Notes: a model not told the origin generated them from the letters alone. A stretch of DNA of 64,000 bases from Candidatus Sulfopaludibacter sp. SbA3 (GCA_945861625.1 CAMAVI010000005.1:1-64000); one strand, 5' to 3'. Positions 54,905-63,831 are shown, numbered from the stretch's first letter. Translations and numbers: made by a program.

Positions 54905-56533
54905 CTACTGCTTCAACGCGAACACGAACATGCCGCTGCCGGCGTTGACGGAGACGTACTGCTTGCCGTTGACCATGTATGAAATGGGCCCGGAGGCGAC
55001 CACGCCGCCGAGGGGCATGCGCCACAGCAGGCTGCCGGTGCGGGCGTCGAGGGCGAAGAAGTAGCCTTCGCGGCCGCCGGCGAAGACCAGGTCGGACCCC
55101 GTGGTCAGCACGCCGCTGTCGGTCACGTCGGTCATCTTGAAGTCCCACTTCTTCTCGCCGGTGCGGGGGTCGATGGCGCGGATCGCCCCGTAGCCTTCCT
55201 CCTCTTTGCGCGTCACAATCTGGCCGGGGCGCACGCCGGTGATGATGGACTGCGGCGCGCCGGCGGTGAAGTTGCGGCCTTCCACGTACTCGACAGGCAG
55301 CTTCGCGAAGATCGAAGAGTAGTTGTCCCAGGTGGGAATGTAGAACCAGCCGGTGCGCGGGCTGAACGACGGCGAATACCAGTTGGTGGCGCCCTGGTTG
55401 CCGGGATAAATTTCGACACCCTTCTCGGTGGAATAGGAACCAGGCGCGCGCACGGGGCGGCCCGCGTCGTCGAGTCCCGTCGCCCAGGTCACTTTGGCGA
55501 ACGGCGCACCGCGCAGGAACTGGCCGGTGGTGCGGTCGAGCGCGTAGTAGAAACCGTTGCGGTTGGCCCAGTACATGATCTTGCGCGGGCGGCCCTGCCA
55601 CTCCACGTTGGCGAGCACGGGGACCTGCACGGAGTCGTAATCGAACTCGTCGTGCGGCGAGAATTGGAAGTGCCACTTGAGCTTGCCGGTGTCGGCGTCG
55701 AGCGCGACCACGGAGTCGGTGTAGAGGTTGTCGCCCTTGCGGAGGTCGCCGTTCCAGTCGGGGCCGGGATTGCCGATGCCCCAATAGGTCTGGTTCGTGT
55801 CGGCGTCGTAGGAGCCAGTCACCCACACGGAGCCACCGCCGGTCTTCCAGGTGTCTCCAGCCCAGGTGTTGTTGCCAGGCTCGCCGGGTCCTGGGACGGT
55901 GTAGAACTTCCAGGCTTCCTTGCCCGTGCGCGCGTCGTAGGCGGCGATGTAGCCGCGGATACCGTACTCGCCGCCGGCCACGCCGACGATGACTTTGTCT
56001 TTGACGATGAGCGGCGCGTGGGTCAGCGCGTAGCCGGCCTTGGGATTACCAACCACAGTATTCCAGAGGGGCTTGCCGCTCTTGGCGTCAATGGCGATCA
56101 GATGCGCGTCTATGGTGCCCATGTAGAGCGTGTCGCCGAGGATGGCGAGGCCGCGGTTGATGCGTCCGCAGCAGGGGCGGGCGTCGTTGGAGGGGATGTA
56201 CTGATAAATCCAGTAGACGCGGCCCGTGGCGGCGTCAAGAGCAATCACGTCATTAGGCGCTTGCACGGTGTACATAACTCCGTCGACGACGAGCGGCGTG
56301 GCCTCGAATTTTTCCAGCGACCGCACCTGATACACCCACTGCAGTTCGAGATTCTTCACGTTGGCGGCGGTGATCTGCGTGAGGGGGCTGTAGCGCTGGC
56401 CCAGGAGATTGCCGGAGTAGGTCAGCCAGTTCTGCGGCTCCTTTTCGGCATTGAGCAGGCGCTGGAAAGTGACCTGCGCGGGCGCGAAGCTCGCTCCGAG
56501 GAGCGCGGCAAGAATCAGGTGGCGGGTTCTCAT
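54905..56533 (-). CDS. PQQ-dependent alcohol dehydrogenase (methanol/ethanol type)
   Basis: A 542-residue periplasmic quinoprotein with an eight-bladed propeller. Signal peptide MRTRHLILAALLGASFAPAQ. GQRYSPLTQITAANVKNLELQW is the usual first blade, and Cys121-Cys122 are adjacent, the vicinal disulfide that lies over PQQ. KWDFKMTDVTDSGVLTTGSDLVFAGGREGYFFALDARTG is the C-terminal pattern. It oxidises alcohols and should hand electrons to the coupled cytochrome c gene, whose stop overlaps its start by 4 bases. Confidence 0.93.
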   Translation of the reverse strand: MRTRHLILAALLGASFAPAQVTFQRLLNAEKEPQNWLTYSGNLLGQRYSPLTQITAANVKNLELQWVYQVRSLEKFEATPLVVDGVMYTVQAPNDVIALDAATGRVYWIYQYIPSNDARPCCGRINRGLAILGDTLYMGTIDAHLIAIDAKSGKPLWNTVVGNPKAGYALTHAPLIVKDKVIVGVAGGEYGIRGYIAAYDARTGKEAWKFYTVPGPGEPGNNTWAGDTWKTGGGSVWVTGSYDADTNQTYWGIGNPGPDWNGDLRKGDNLYTDSVVALDADTGKLKWHFQFSPHDEFDYDSVQVPVLANVEWQGRPRKIMYWANRNGFYYALDRTTGQFLRGAPFAKVTWATGLDDAGRPVRAPGSYSTEKGVEIYPGNQGATNWYSPSFSPRTGWFYIPTWDNYSSIFAKLPVEYVEGRNFTAGAPQSIITGVRPGQIVTRKEEEGYGAIRAIDPRTGEKKWDFKMTDVTDSGVLTTGSDLVFAGGREGYFFALDARTGSLLWRMPLGGVVASGPISYMVNGKQYVSVNAGSGMFVFALKQ

Positions 56534-57294
56534 TTGGCTTCGGCTCCCTTGAGTGATGAGAGATAGGCGACCACGTCGGTGAGCTCGGCGGCGCTGAGTT
56601 TGTCTTTATAGGATGGCATCGGCGACTTCTCGACGATCGCGTATTGGCGCAGATCGGCGCGCTGGAGTGTGCGCAGGCGCTCCTTGGAATCGAGGATTTG
56701 GACGCTGAAGGTGTCGGAGTTCAGCAGGCGTCCGCTGATTTCCTCGCCGCCCTTGGTGGTGGCGCGCACGCTGCGATTGCTCAGGTGGATCTCGGCATCG
56801 GGATCGACGATGGAGCGCTGGATTTCCGCTCCTCGGCGCAACAGGCCGATCTCGCTGAGGTTGGGACCGGTGCGCGAGCCTTTGCCAAGAATGTTGTGGC
56901 AGGCGGTGCATCCGCCCTTGCCTTCGAAGAGGGCCTGGCCGCGCGCGGGGTCGCCGCCATTGGTGGCAGAATCGGAGGCGAGCTCGGCCATCTTGCGCAA
57001 GTAGATGACGATGGTGAAGGCTTCGCGCTCGGTGAAATTGTGCGGCGGCATGGCGGTGCCGGGGATGCCGCCGATGATGATGTTTTCGACGTCTTCATTT
57101 GTAGTCGCGCGGCGGAACTTGCCGTGACCCAGGTCGACGCCGGAGACTTTGTCGCCGTCGGGGCCATGGCAGATCACACAGTTGGCACGGAACAGGCGCG
57201 CTCCGTCGTCGATGTCGGCTTGCCCGAAGGTGTGCTGGGCGAAGGCGGGGACGGCAAACAATAGAGCGAAACAGACAATCGTCCAATGATTCAT
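56530..57294 (-). CDS. dihaem cytochrome c
   Basis: A 254-residue exported cytochrome with two haem sites, CVICH (Cys39, Cys42, His43) and CTACH (Cys129, Cys132, His133), and the axial-ligand region MPPHNFTEREA. The C-terminal part has the MPSYKDKLSAAELTDVVAYLSSL fold found in planctomycete-type cytochromes. It is the electron acceptor of the downstream PQQ dehydrogenase, with a coupled ATGA junction. The ATG at 57294 follows AGGAG by five bases. Confidence 0.92.
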   Translation of the reverse strand: MNHWTIVCFALLFAVPAFAQHTFGQADIDDGARLFRANCVICHGPDGDKVSGVDLGHGKFRRATTNEDVENIIIGGIPGTAMPPHNFTEREAFTIVIYLRKMAELASDSATNGGDPARGQALFEGKGGCTACHNILGKGSRTGPNLSEIGLLRRGAEIQRSIVDPDAEIHLSNRSVRATTKGGEEISGRLLNSDTFSVQILDSKERLRTLQRADLRQYAIVEKSPMPSYKDKLSAAELTDVVAYLSSLKGAEAK

Positions 57295-57346
57295 GCAGAC
57301 TCCTGACTGGTCATTGTCGCACGACACACTGCGATAACTATTGGCC

Positions 57347-57629
57347 ATGCGATTCGCAGTCTTGCTACTGCTGACGGCCGGCGCACACGCTCAGTGGCTG
57401 GATTACAAGACACCGGGAATTCCACGCACGAAAGACGGCAAACCAAACTTGTCGGCTCCCGCGCCGCGAGCGCCCGCCGGTAAACCGGATCGAAATAACT
57501 TTTGACGATCCCAAAGTGTACACACGGCCGTTCACCATCAAGGTGCCGTACGGGCTCCTGGCCGATCAGGACATCTTCGAAATGAACTGCAACGAGAACG
57601 AGAAAGACCGCCCGCATTTGAAGCAGTAG
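57347..57629 (+). pseudogene. internally deleted paralogue of the 57695 gene
   Basis: The first 150 bases encode MRFAVLLLLTAGAHAQWLDY and the doubled DGKP opening almost identically to the next gene. At about 57490 it jumps to the last fifty codons of the family (ITFDDPKVYTRPFTIKVPY, DIFEMNCNENEKDRPHLKQ), in another frame, so an in-frame stop comes at 57503. About 560 bases are missing between. GGAT lies at both deletion edges in the intact copy. It is a tandem duplicate that lost its middle. Confidence 0.88.
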
Positions 57630-57645
57630 TGGAGCCGAATTGGTT

Positions 57646-57672
57646 CGCCAATGGACGCGGATGGACGCAAAT
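57646..57672. repeat. copy of the dispersed 'ATGGACGCAAAT' repeat
   Basis: Between the pseudogene and its intact paralogue stands CGCCAATGGACGCGGATGG followed by ACGCAAATG, related to the repeats at 41940 and 53236. It precedes the start codon of the intact gene by 22 bases. Confidence 0.6.
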
Positions 57673-57694
57673 GAATTGCGCTAAACTGGCAGCC

Positions 57695-58531
57695 ATGCGA
57701 TTCGCTCTCTTGCTGTTGTTAGCGGCTGGTGCGCAGGCGCAGTGGCTGGATTTCAAGACGCCGGGAATTCCGCGGACGAAGGACGGCAAGCCCAACCTGA
57801 CGGCTCCGGCTCCGCGCGCGCCGGATGGCAAGCCGGATCTATCGGGCGTATGGATGCACGAGACGACGACGGTGGCCGAAATCCGGCGGTTGTTCGGCAA
57901 CCGCATGGACGCTGAGATCACGCTGGGGCCTCCGGGCATGGAGATCGGAACCCAGCACAAGTACGCCTTCAACATCCTGCTGGACTTCAAGCCGGAAGAA
58001 ACGCCGCTTCGGCCCGAGGCCGCCGAAGCGCTGCGTCTGCGCCCACGGAATCCCGCAAACGTTTGCGCGGGCGACTTCGGCATCCCCCTGGCAGGTTTGC
58101 TCTCCGAACCAATCAAGATTGTGCAGGCGCCGCGGCTCACCATGATCTTGTATGAGGTGGATAATCTTCACCGGCAGATTTTCACCGACGGACGAGTGTT
58201 GCCAAAAGAAGTGAACCTGCCGGCATACCTGGGCTATTCGATAGGGCACTGGGAGCGCGACACGTTTGTAGTGGAGACGGCCGGCTTCAACGGCAGAACG
58301 CGGCTCGACACGATGGGCCACCGGAGCAGCGAAGCCCTGCGGCTCACCGAGCGGTTCCGCCGCCGCGACTTCGGGCATTTGGATGTCGAGATGACGTTCG
58401 ACGATCCGCGGATTCTTACCAAACCGTTCACCATCAAGGTCCCGCACGAGATCATCGCCGATGCCGACATTTTCGAGATGAACTGCAATGAAAACGAAAA
58501 GGACCGCGAGCACCTGCAACCCAAGCCGTGA
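57695..58531 (+). CDS. exported protein of the 'DGKPDLSG' family
   Basis: A 278-residue exported protein, paralogous to that at 44574. Signal MRFALLLLLAAGAQAQ; doubled TKDGKPNLTA and PDGKPDLSGVW; LYEVDNLHRQIFTDGR; YSIGHWERDTFVVETAGFN; final DIFEMNCNENEKD. Its function is not known to me. A damaged copy precedes it, indicating tandem duplication. Longer in-frame start codons exist but the signal peptide fixes ATG 57695. Confidence 0.82.
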   Translation: MRFALLLLLAAGAQAQWLDFKTPGIPRTKDGKPNLTAPAPRAPDGKPDLSGVWMHETTTVAEIRRLFGNRMDAEITLGPPGMEIGTQHKYAFNILLDFKPEETPLRPEAAEALRLRPRNPANVCAGDFGIPLAGLLSEPIKIVQAPRLTMILYEVDNLHRQIFTDGRVLPKEVNLPAYLGYSIGHWERDTFVVETAGFNGRTRLDTMGHRSSEALRLTERFRRRDFGHLDVEMTFDDPRILTKPFTIKVPHEIIADADIFEMNCNENEKDREHLQPKP

Positions 58532-58553
58532 CTTACCCCTCTCCTTGGGTGAC

Positions 58554-58599
58554 GCCGCGCGGATGGCACCGGCGATCTGGGCGGCGCGCTCGCGGGCCA
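58554..58599 (-). pseudogene. detached C-terminal fragment of the 59109-type gene
   Basis: Forty-two of 46 bases match 59122-59167, the end of the gene at 59109..59726. Read on the minus strand it spells [17 protein letters not shown], against [18 protein letters not shown] in the gene. The rest of the gene is absent here. It is best read as a leftover of a duplication or of an insertion that separated two copies. Confidence 0.75.
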
Positions 58600-58639
58600 A
58601 ATGGAGTGCCGGCGAGGGCACGGAACAGACGCCGATCAA

Positions 58640-59047
58640 ATGCATATAGAACTCTTGGCGCGAGCGCCGTTTGCGATCCAACTGCACGTCGCCACCATCG
58701 TGCCGGCATTTTTCCTGGGCACCTGGCTAATCTTTTTTTCGCGGAAAGGGAGCCCGCACCATCGCTCGCTGGGGTTTATCTACCTCAGCCTGATGACGAT
58801 CACTTCGTTCGCGGCGATGTTCGTGCGGAGCATCCGGCCTGGCCACTTTACGTGGTTTCACGTGTTCATCCCCATCACACTTTGGGGGGTGATCTCGGCA
58901 ATATGGCGGATACGGCAAGGCGACATCAAGGGTCATCGCCAGGCAATGCTAGGTACATATTTTGGCGGCTTAATCACCGCGGGCGCTCTGAGTTTCGAAC
59001 CCGGGCGGCTGATGTACGCGCTGATTTTCGGGCGGCCTACGCAATAG
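58640..59047 (+). CDS. DUF2306 membrane protein
   Basis: A 135-residue inner-membrane protein with four hydrophobic segments. LHVATIVPAFFLGTWLIFF, GSPHHRSLGFIYLSLM with conserved His, HVFIPITLWGVISAIW and GHRQAMLGTYFGGLITAGAL are the family pattern. Function unknown; His residues suggest haem or quinone contact. The ATG at 58640 has no clear ribosome site. It lies between two copies of the ARERAAQIA sequence, so it may be an insertion. Confidence 0.8.
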   Translation: MHIELLARAPFAIQLHVATIVPAFFLGTWLIFFSRKGSPHHRSLGFIYLSLMTITSFAAMFVRSIRPGHFTWFHVFIPITLWGVISAIWRIRQGDIKGHRQAMLGTYFGGLITAGALSFEPGRLMYALIFGRPTQ

Positions 59048-59108
59048 CGAATGCGCGGATTTTTCATGGACCGAACCGGTTGCGGAAAACTCGGGCGGAC
59101 CGGGCGAT

Positions 59109-59726
59109 CTACTTAGAAGCTGCCGCGCGGATGGCGTCGGCAATCTGGGCGGCGCGCTCACGGGCCATGTGGACATAGGCTTCGTTACCGGCGACCTGGT
59201 CAAGCAGAGTCAGAAACTGCGGCGTTGCCACCAGGCGCTTATTGTTCCACAACGCCTGGACGTTGTTCACCACGGCATTCACGCCCAGCCGGTCGTGGCG
59301 AATGGCGCGCTTCAATTCCACCATCACGCGGGTGCACTCGGCGATGCGCTCGAAGTAATCGCCCAGGACGCGGGCCTCTTCGAGTGTGGAGTAATTGTAC
59401 TTGGTCTCCGATTTCTCGCCGCCATTTTCCCAGCGCAGGGTCTTCATCCCCGTGTTCGCCACTTTCAGGCCGGATTCAATCGGCTTCTTGAAGTGATCCA
59501 GCTTATCGGCCAGCGCGAACATCGGGTTCACGACGGCGGGTTCGAGTTGGAGCTTTTCGGCGTTGTCGGGATCCTGGCTTTCGTTGTAGGAAGCGTCGCC
59601 GTTACGGTCAACGGCGATCATGGAATAGGCCGGCGTGGAACCCGGAAACGATTTGCTGAACGAGATGCGCGGGATATCGGCCGCGGAGGCGAAAAGGGGG
59701 GCCAACAATAGGAGCGCGGTTCTCAT
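59109..59726 (-). CDS. exported protein of unknown function
   Basis: A 205-residue exported protein, signal [15 protein letters not shown]. The mature part includes [45 protein letters not shown] and a helical C-terminus ending [20 protein letters not shown] know no named family. Its start overlaps the stop of ruvC by four bases (ATGA), tying it to the ruvC transcript although a role there is unlikely. Confidence 0.75.
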   Translation of the reverse strand: MRTALLLLAPLFASAADIPRISFSKSFPGSTPAYSMIAVDRNGDASYNESQDPDNAEKLQLEPAVVNPMFALADKLDHFKKPIESGLKVANTGMKTLRWENGGEKSETKYNYSTLEEARVLGDYFERIAECTRVMVELKRAIRHDRLGVNAVVNNVQALWNNKRLVATPQFLTLLDQVAGNEAYVHMARERAAQIADAIRAAASK

Positions 59727-60211
59727 ATCGCCACTCTCGCGGCCGGCGCCTTACACGTAGTCGCATGACAAATCGCTACCGCGATCGCATCCGCCGCATC
59801 CTCGGAGTCCACTGTTTGTCCGGTCAGGGTCCGTACCATCAATTGCACCTGGCTTTTTTCCGCGCGACCGTAACCGACTACGCTGGATTTCACGGAAAGC
59901 GGCGAATATTCACCGAGCGCCACGCCCGCATCGGCGATGGCGGCCAGCACCGCTCCGCGCACGTGGGCGAGCTTCAGCGCGGTCTTGACATTCCGGGAAT
60001 AAAATACCTCTTCGACCGCGGCGGCCTCCGGTGCGTGCAAGGCCAGAAGGGAGCGTATTCCAGACGCGATCGCGGCGAGACGGCCGTGCAAGGGATCGCG
60101 AGGCGAGAGTTTAATCACGCCGTGCGCCAGCACCGAGTGCCGGCGGCCGTCGCTTTCCACGACGCCCCAGCCGGTGCGTTCGGTCCCGCAGTCGATGCCC
60201 AATACGCGCAT
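59723..60211 (-). CDS. ruvC: Holliday junction resolvase RuvC
   Basis: RuvC cuts Holliday junctions in recombination. The 162-residue protein has the RNase H-type acidic residues: [11 protein letters not shown] (Asp7), [17 protein letters not shown] (Glu) and [14 protein letters not shown] (Glu/Asp pair). RuvA and RuvB are not in the window. It lies 27 bases after yebC, the usual neighbour in many bacteria. Confidence 0.96.
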   Translation of the reverse strand: MRVLGIDCGTERTGWGVVESDGRRHSVLAHGVIKLSPRDPLHGRLAAIASGIRSLLALHAPEAAAVEEVFYSRNVKTALKLAHVRGAVLAAIADAGVALGEYSPLSVKSSVVGYGRAEKSQVQLMVRTLTGQTVDSEDAADAIAVAICHATTCKAPAARVAI

Positions 60212-60238
60212 GGGGAGACGCCCGGCGGCTCAACTCGC

Positions 60239-60988
60239 TTACGCCAGGTCTTCCAGCTCCTTCTCGTCGATATCGAAGTTGGAGTACACGTTCTGCACGT
60301 CCTCGTTCTCTTCCAAAGCTTCGCTCAGCCGCAGCATCCCGCTGGCGTTCTTGCCTTCGAGCTTCATGAGGTTCTTGGGAATCATGGCGATTTCCGCCGA
60401 TTCCGTGGGAATGCCAGCCTTCTGAATGGTTTCGAGCACCGGCACGTGGCTTTCCGGCGCGGAAATCACTTCCCAACTGCCATCGTTGTTGCGCAGATCC
60501 TCGGCGCCGGCGTCGAGGACCAGCGCCATCAAGTCATCTTCGGCCGGGGCCTTCTCGGCGTCGATGATGATCTGGCTCTTGCGCTCAAACATCCAAGCAA
60601 CGCTGCCTTGTTCGCCCAGGTTTCCGCCATTCTTGGAAAACGTATGGCGGATTTCGCTGACGGTGCGGTTGCGGTTGTCGGTGGCAACGTTCACCAGCAC
60701 GGCGGCGCCGCCGGGGCCGTAACCCTCGAACATGATCTCGTCGATTTGGCCGCCTTCCAGTTCCCCGGTGCCGCGCATAATGGCGCGCTTGATGTTTTCC
60801 GCCGGCATACTGACGGCCTTGGCGGCGGTAACGGCGGTGCGCAGGCGGGCGTTGGAATCGGGATCGCCTCCGCCGCCGCGGGCGGCAATCATGATTTCCT
60901 TGATGAGGCGCGTGAAGATTTTCCCGCGCTTGGCGTCTGTGGCCGCTTTCTTGTGCTTAATCGTCGCCCATTTGGAGTGACCGGACAT
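60239..60988 (-). CDS. yebC: YebC/PmpR family transcriptional regulator
   Basis: A 249-residue YebC/PmpR/TACO1 protein: MSGHSKWATIKHKKAATDAKRGK at the start, ARGGGGDPDSNARLRTAV and IMFEGYGPGGAAVLVN in the middle. Members bind DNA or assist translation of proline-rich proteins. It is the first gene of the unit yebC-ruvC-59109. The 168 bases before it hold no gene. Confidence 0.95.
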   Translation of the reverse strand: MSGHSKWATIKHKKAATDAKRGKIFTRLIKEIMIAARGGGGDPDSNARLRTAVTAAKAVSMPAENIKRAIMRGTGELEGGQIDEIMFEGYGPGGAAVLVNVATDNRNRTVSEIRHTFSKNGGNLGEQGSVAWMFERKSQIIIDAEKAPAEDDLMALVLDAGAEDLRNNDGSWEVISAPESHVPVLETIQKAGIPTESAEIAMIPKNLMKLEGKNASGMLRLSEALEENEDVQNVYSNFDIDEKELEDLA

Positions 60989-61156
60989 GACTGACCTCTA
61001 ATGAATGAGAACTTGCAGGCTTGCAGGAGCCCGAATTTCTAGGGTAACAGATGAGGGCGGAATCGCGAAGCCGAACTCAGCCAACTTGCCTGCGTTCGCT
61101 TCGGGTCCGGTCATGCGGCGGGCCAAGGCAACAGGGCCGGGCAAATTTAATCAAAC

Positions 61157-63478
61157 TCAATAGAGTAGAAACGGTCCCCGGCGTGCCTCAAAATCCTGCA
61201 CTTGCTGGCGGATGCGTTCTTCGATTTGGCCGGGAACTGCTCCGGATTTCAAGGCCTCCACGACCTCGCGGCTGCCGATCAGGAAGCGGCAAGCTTCGAA
61301 GTTGATCTTGCCGGGATACAGGCGCTGCAAGGCGTAAGCGACGTCCAGGCCCACGCGCACGGCGTCCAACTGTTCCCGGTTCACGACGACGAATCGCACA
61401 CCTTCAATCGTCTTCCCCGCGAACGGCCCGGACGCCGGCTGAAAGCGTGTGGCGTACACGCGCACGCCGGGCAGAACCCAATTATTCAGGAACTGCGCCA
61501 ACTCAGGACCGCGGATCCAATCGGCGCCGATCTGCTCAAAGGGCGCATCCGTTCCCCGCCCCACGGAATAATTGGGCGCGGCTTCGAGCAATGCCAGGCC
61601 AGGGTAGAGCGCCGCGGCGTTCAGGCTGCGCATGTTGGGCGAGGGATCGGTCCATGCCAAACCAGTGGAGTCGAACCAGTCTCCGCGCTGCCAGTTCTTC
61701 ATCTTGATCACATGAAGATCGGCGCCCCACTTGCGCCCTGCGTTCTCCATCGTCGCGATCTCGCCCAAGGTAAGTCCGTGGCGCACGGGTAGAGCGGCGC
61801 ATCCGACAAAACCATGAAGATCCGCGTCGAGCACGGGACCTTCCACGTGCGCGCCGGTCACGGGATTGGGCCGGTCCAGCACGTAAAACGGCTTCTTGGT
61901 TTTGGCCGCTTCCTCCAGGGCCGCGAGCAGCGTGCACGAATAGGTGTAGAAGCGCGCGCCCACGTCCTGAATGTCGAAGACCAGCGCGTCCACGTCGCTC
62001 GCCATCGCGGGCGGGGAACGGTAGCGGCTGTTCGCGTAGAGGCTCCAGATAGGCAATCCGGTCGCGGCGTCATTTCCGTCGGCAATATCGGGGCGATCCT
62101 CTTTGCCGGCGATCCCGTGTTCGGGCGAAAACAGGGCCGTGAGTTGCACGCCCGCCGCGCGCATCATGTCAATATTTCGCCTGCCGTTGCGATCCAGGCC
62201 CGTGTGATTGGTGATCAGCCCAATCCGCTTTCCCCGCAGCGTGGCGAAGTTTTCCGCCGCCAACACGTCGAGACCGGTCAGCACCTGATGATTGGGCGCG
62301 GACATGCGGCGCACCCCGGCGGCGGTAAGCATCTCATAAGAAGCCGCGCCCGCGCTGCTCGCGGGGTTGACCGCGGCACCGAACGCGGCGGCCACCACGG
62401 TCGCAATTTTCGAGCGCAGCGGATTCAGATTCTTGCCGCCTTTGGGATGCACCGAATTCGTCAGCAGAACAATGTACGTACTGGAAGCGGGATCAATCCA
62501 CAGGGACGTGCCGGTGAAGCCCGTGTGCCCGAAAGAACCGATGGGGAACAATTCGCCGCGAGGAGCGGAAAAGCCGGAGTCAATGTCCCAGCCGAGGCCG
62601 CGCAAGATCGACTGGTCGGGCGGCGAGTTCGGGGCCGTGAATTTCTTCACCGTCGGCGCGGAGAAAAGTTTTCCGCCGTTATCGGCGAGCATCCGCGCGT
62701 ATTTGGCAAGATCGCCGGCAGTGGAAAACAGTCCCGCATGTCCCGCCATACCGCCCATGTAACGCGCGGTGGGATCGTGCACGACACCGCGCAGAGACTG
62801 GCCCGTGGCCGCGTCCATCTCGGTCGGCGCGATTCGCGGGCGCAGCGAAGCCGCCGGATGAAAACCAGTCTCATTCATTCCTAGTGGCACGTACACCGTC
62901 TCGCGAGCGTAGACATCCAGTGTCTTTCCGCTCAGGCGGCGCACGATTTCTCCCAGCAGTTCAAAGTTGATATCGCTATAGACGAAGCGCGTGCCTGGTG
63001 GAGACACTGATTTTTCCTGTAGAGCCCGCCGAATGCCCGTATCGTAGCCGCTCCAGGCGGGCTGCAAATCGAGATCCGGACGCAGACCGGAGAAATGCGT
63101 CAACAGATCGCGAACGGTGATATCGCTGTGCCCGCCCTGAAACTCCGGAAGGTATGCGGTCACGGGATCGTTGATGCGGAGCTTGCCTTCCTCAAACAGT
63201 TTCATCAACGCGGGCGTGGTGGCGGTCACTTTGGTCAGCGATGCAACATCGAAGATGGTGTCAACCGTCATGGCCTCACGCACGGGCACCAGGGCGCGGC
63301 TGCCGTAAGCCTTGCGATGCACGATCTTGCCTTCATGACCGACGATCAGGACTGCCCCGGGGATCAGCCCGTCGCGGACAGCGGTGTCCACAACCGAGTC
63401 GAGCGCCGTAGAAGCAGGGAATGTCTCCTGCGCGGCCGCGGCGCCCACCAGGCTGAGGGCTACCCAGAAAAGCTTCAT
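61157..63478 (-). CDS. serine hydrolase fused to NamZ (DUF1343)
   Basis: A 773-residue exported fusion. Signal peptide MKLFWVALSLVGAAAAQ. The N-terminal beta-lactamase/transpeptidase-like domain (about 22-370) has SLTK (Ser80, Lys83), YSD (Tyr167) and HTGFTG. The C-terminal part (about 395-773) is a NamZ/DUF1343 domain: GKRIGLITNHTGLD, FSPEHGIAG and DRPNPVTGAHVEG. NamZ is an exo-beta-N-acetylmuramidase of peptidoglycan recycling. Fusion suggests combined peptide and sugar trimming in the periplasm. It precedes phhB by an overlap (ATGA). Confidence 0.92.
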   Translation of the reverse strand: MKLFWVALSLVGAAAAQETFPASTALDSVVDTAVRDGLIPGAVLIVGHEGKIVHRKAYGSRALVPVREAMTVDTIFDVASLTKVTATTPALMKLFEEGKLRINDPVTAYLPEFQGGHSDITVRDLLTHFSGLRPDLDLQPAWSGYDTGIRRALQEKSVSPPGTRFVYSDINFELLGEIVRRLSGKTLDVYARETVYVPLGMNETGFHPAASLRPRIAPTEMDAATGQSLRGVVHDPTARYMGGMAGHAGLFSTAGDLAKYARMLADNGGKLFSAPTVKKFTAPNSPPDQSILRGLGWDIDSGFSAPRGELFPIGSFGHTGFTGTSLWIDPASSTYIVLLTNSVHPKGGKNLNPLRSKIATVVAAAFGAAVNPASSAGAASYEMLTAAGVRRMSAPNHQVLTGLDVLAAENFATLRGKRIGLITNHTGLDRNGRRNIDMMRAAGVQLTALFSPEHGIAGKEDRPDIADGNDAATGLPIWSLYANSRYRSPPAMASDVDALVFDIQDVGARFYTYSCTLLAALEEAAKTKKPFYVLDRPNPVTGAHVEGPVLDADLHGFVGCAALPVRHGLTLGEIATMENAGRKWGADLHVIKMKNWQRGDWFDSTGLAWTDPSPNMRSLNAAALYPGLALLEAAPNYSVGRGTDAPFEQIGADWIRGPELAQFLNNWVLPGVRVYATRFQPASGPFAGKTIEGVRFVVVNREQLDAVRVGLDVAYALQRLYPGKINFEACRFLIGSREVVEALKSGAVPGQIEERIRQQVQDFEARRGPFLLY

Positions 63479-63774
63479 GCCACTCCGAACTCCCTGCGGG
63501 CCACCTCTTCAAGCAACGCGGCCAATTCGAAGTCGCGCGACGTGAGGCCGCCGGCGTCGTGCGTGACCAGATCCACGGTGACACGGTTGTAGACGTTGGC
63601 CCACTCCGGATGATGGTTTATTTTGTCGATACCGGGAACCGAGGCCATCATGAATTCGATGGCGTGCCGGAAATCGGGGAACTTGTATTCGCGATGCAGC
63701 TTGCCGTCGCGCAGACTCCAGTCCGCCATGCCGGCCAGCTTCGAGGCGACTTCCGCATCGGTCATTCTCTTCAT
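63475..63774 (-). CDS. phhB: pterin-4a-carbinolamine dehydratase
   Basis: A 99-residue PhhB/PCD enzyme that dehydrates 4a-hydroxy-tetrahydrobiopterin. The motif INHHPEWANVYNRV and TVDLVTHDAGGLTSRD are complete. AAGGAG seven bases upstream of ATG 63774 decides the start. Its stop overlaps the start of the NamZ fusion. No aromatic hydroxylase gene is near, so another role (for example molybdopterin) is possible. Confidence 0.94.
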   Translation of the reverse strand: MKRMTDAEVASKLAGMADWSLRDGKLHREYKFPDFRHAIEFMMASVPGIDKINHHPEWANVYNRVTVDLVTHDAGGLTSRDFELAALLEEVARREFGVA

Positions 63775-63789
63775 GCGAGCACTCCTTAG

Positions 63790-63831
63790 TTGACTATACG
63801 ACCTTGACTATACGACCTTGACTATACGTCC
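63790..63831 (+). repeat. 14-bp tandem repeat at the end of the MutS-family gene
   Basis: Three head-to-tail copies of TTGACTATACGACC (63790, 63804, 63818; the last with one change). The stop codon of the minus-strand MutS gene is in the third copy, the other two fall between it and the phhB start. Likely replication slippage. Confidence 0.92.

Noticed and set aside
54843-55826. A 327-codon minus-strand frame inside the PQQ dehydrogenase gene
   Set aside because: It is arginine-rich, out of frame with a gene whose full propeller and cysteine pair are intact.
61814-62884. A 356-codon open frame opposite the NamZ fusion
   Set aside because: Antisense to a gene with clear domains on the other strand; no family features.
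63790-63831. Short direct repeats as a CRISPR-like array
   Set aside because: The 14-base units are adjacent without spacers and overlap a stop codon; a tandem slippage repeat is the simpler reading.
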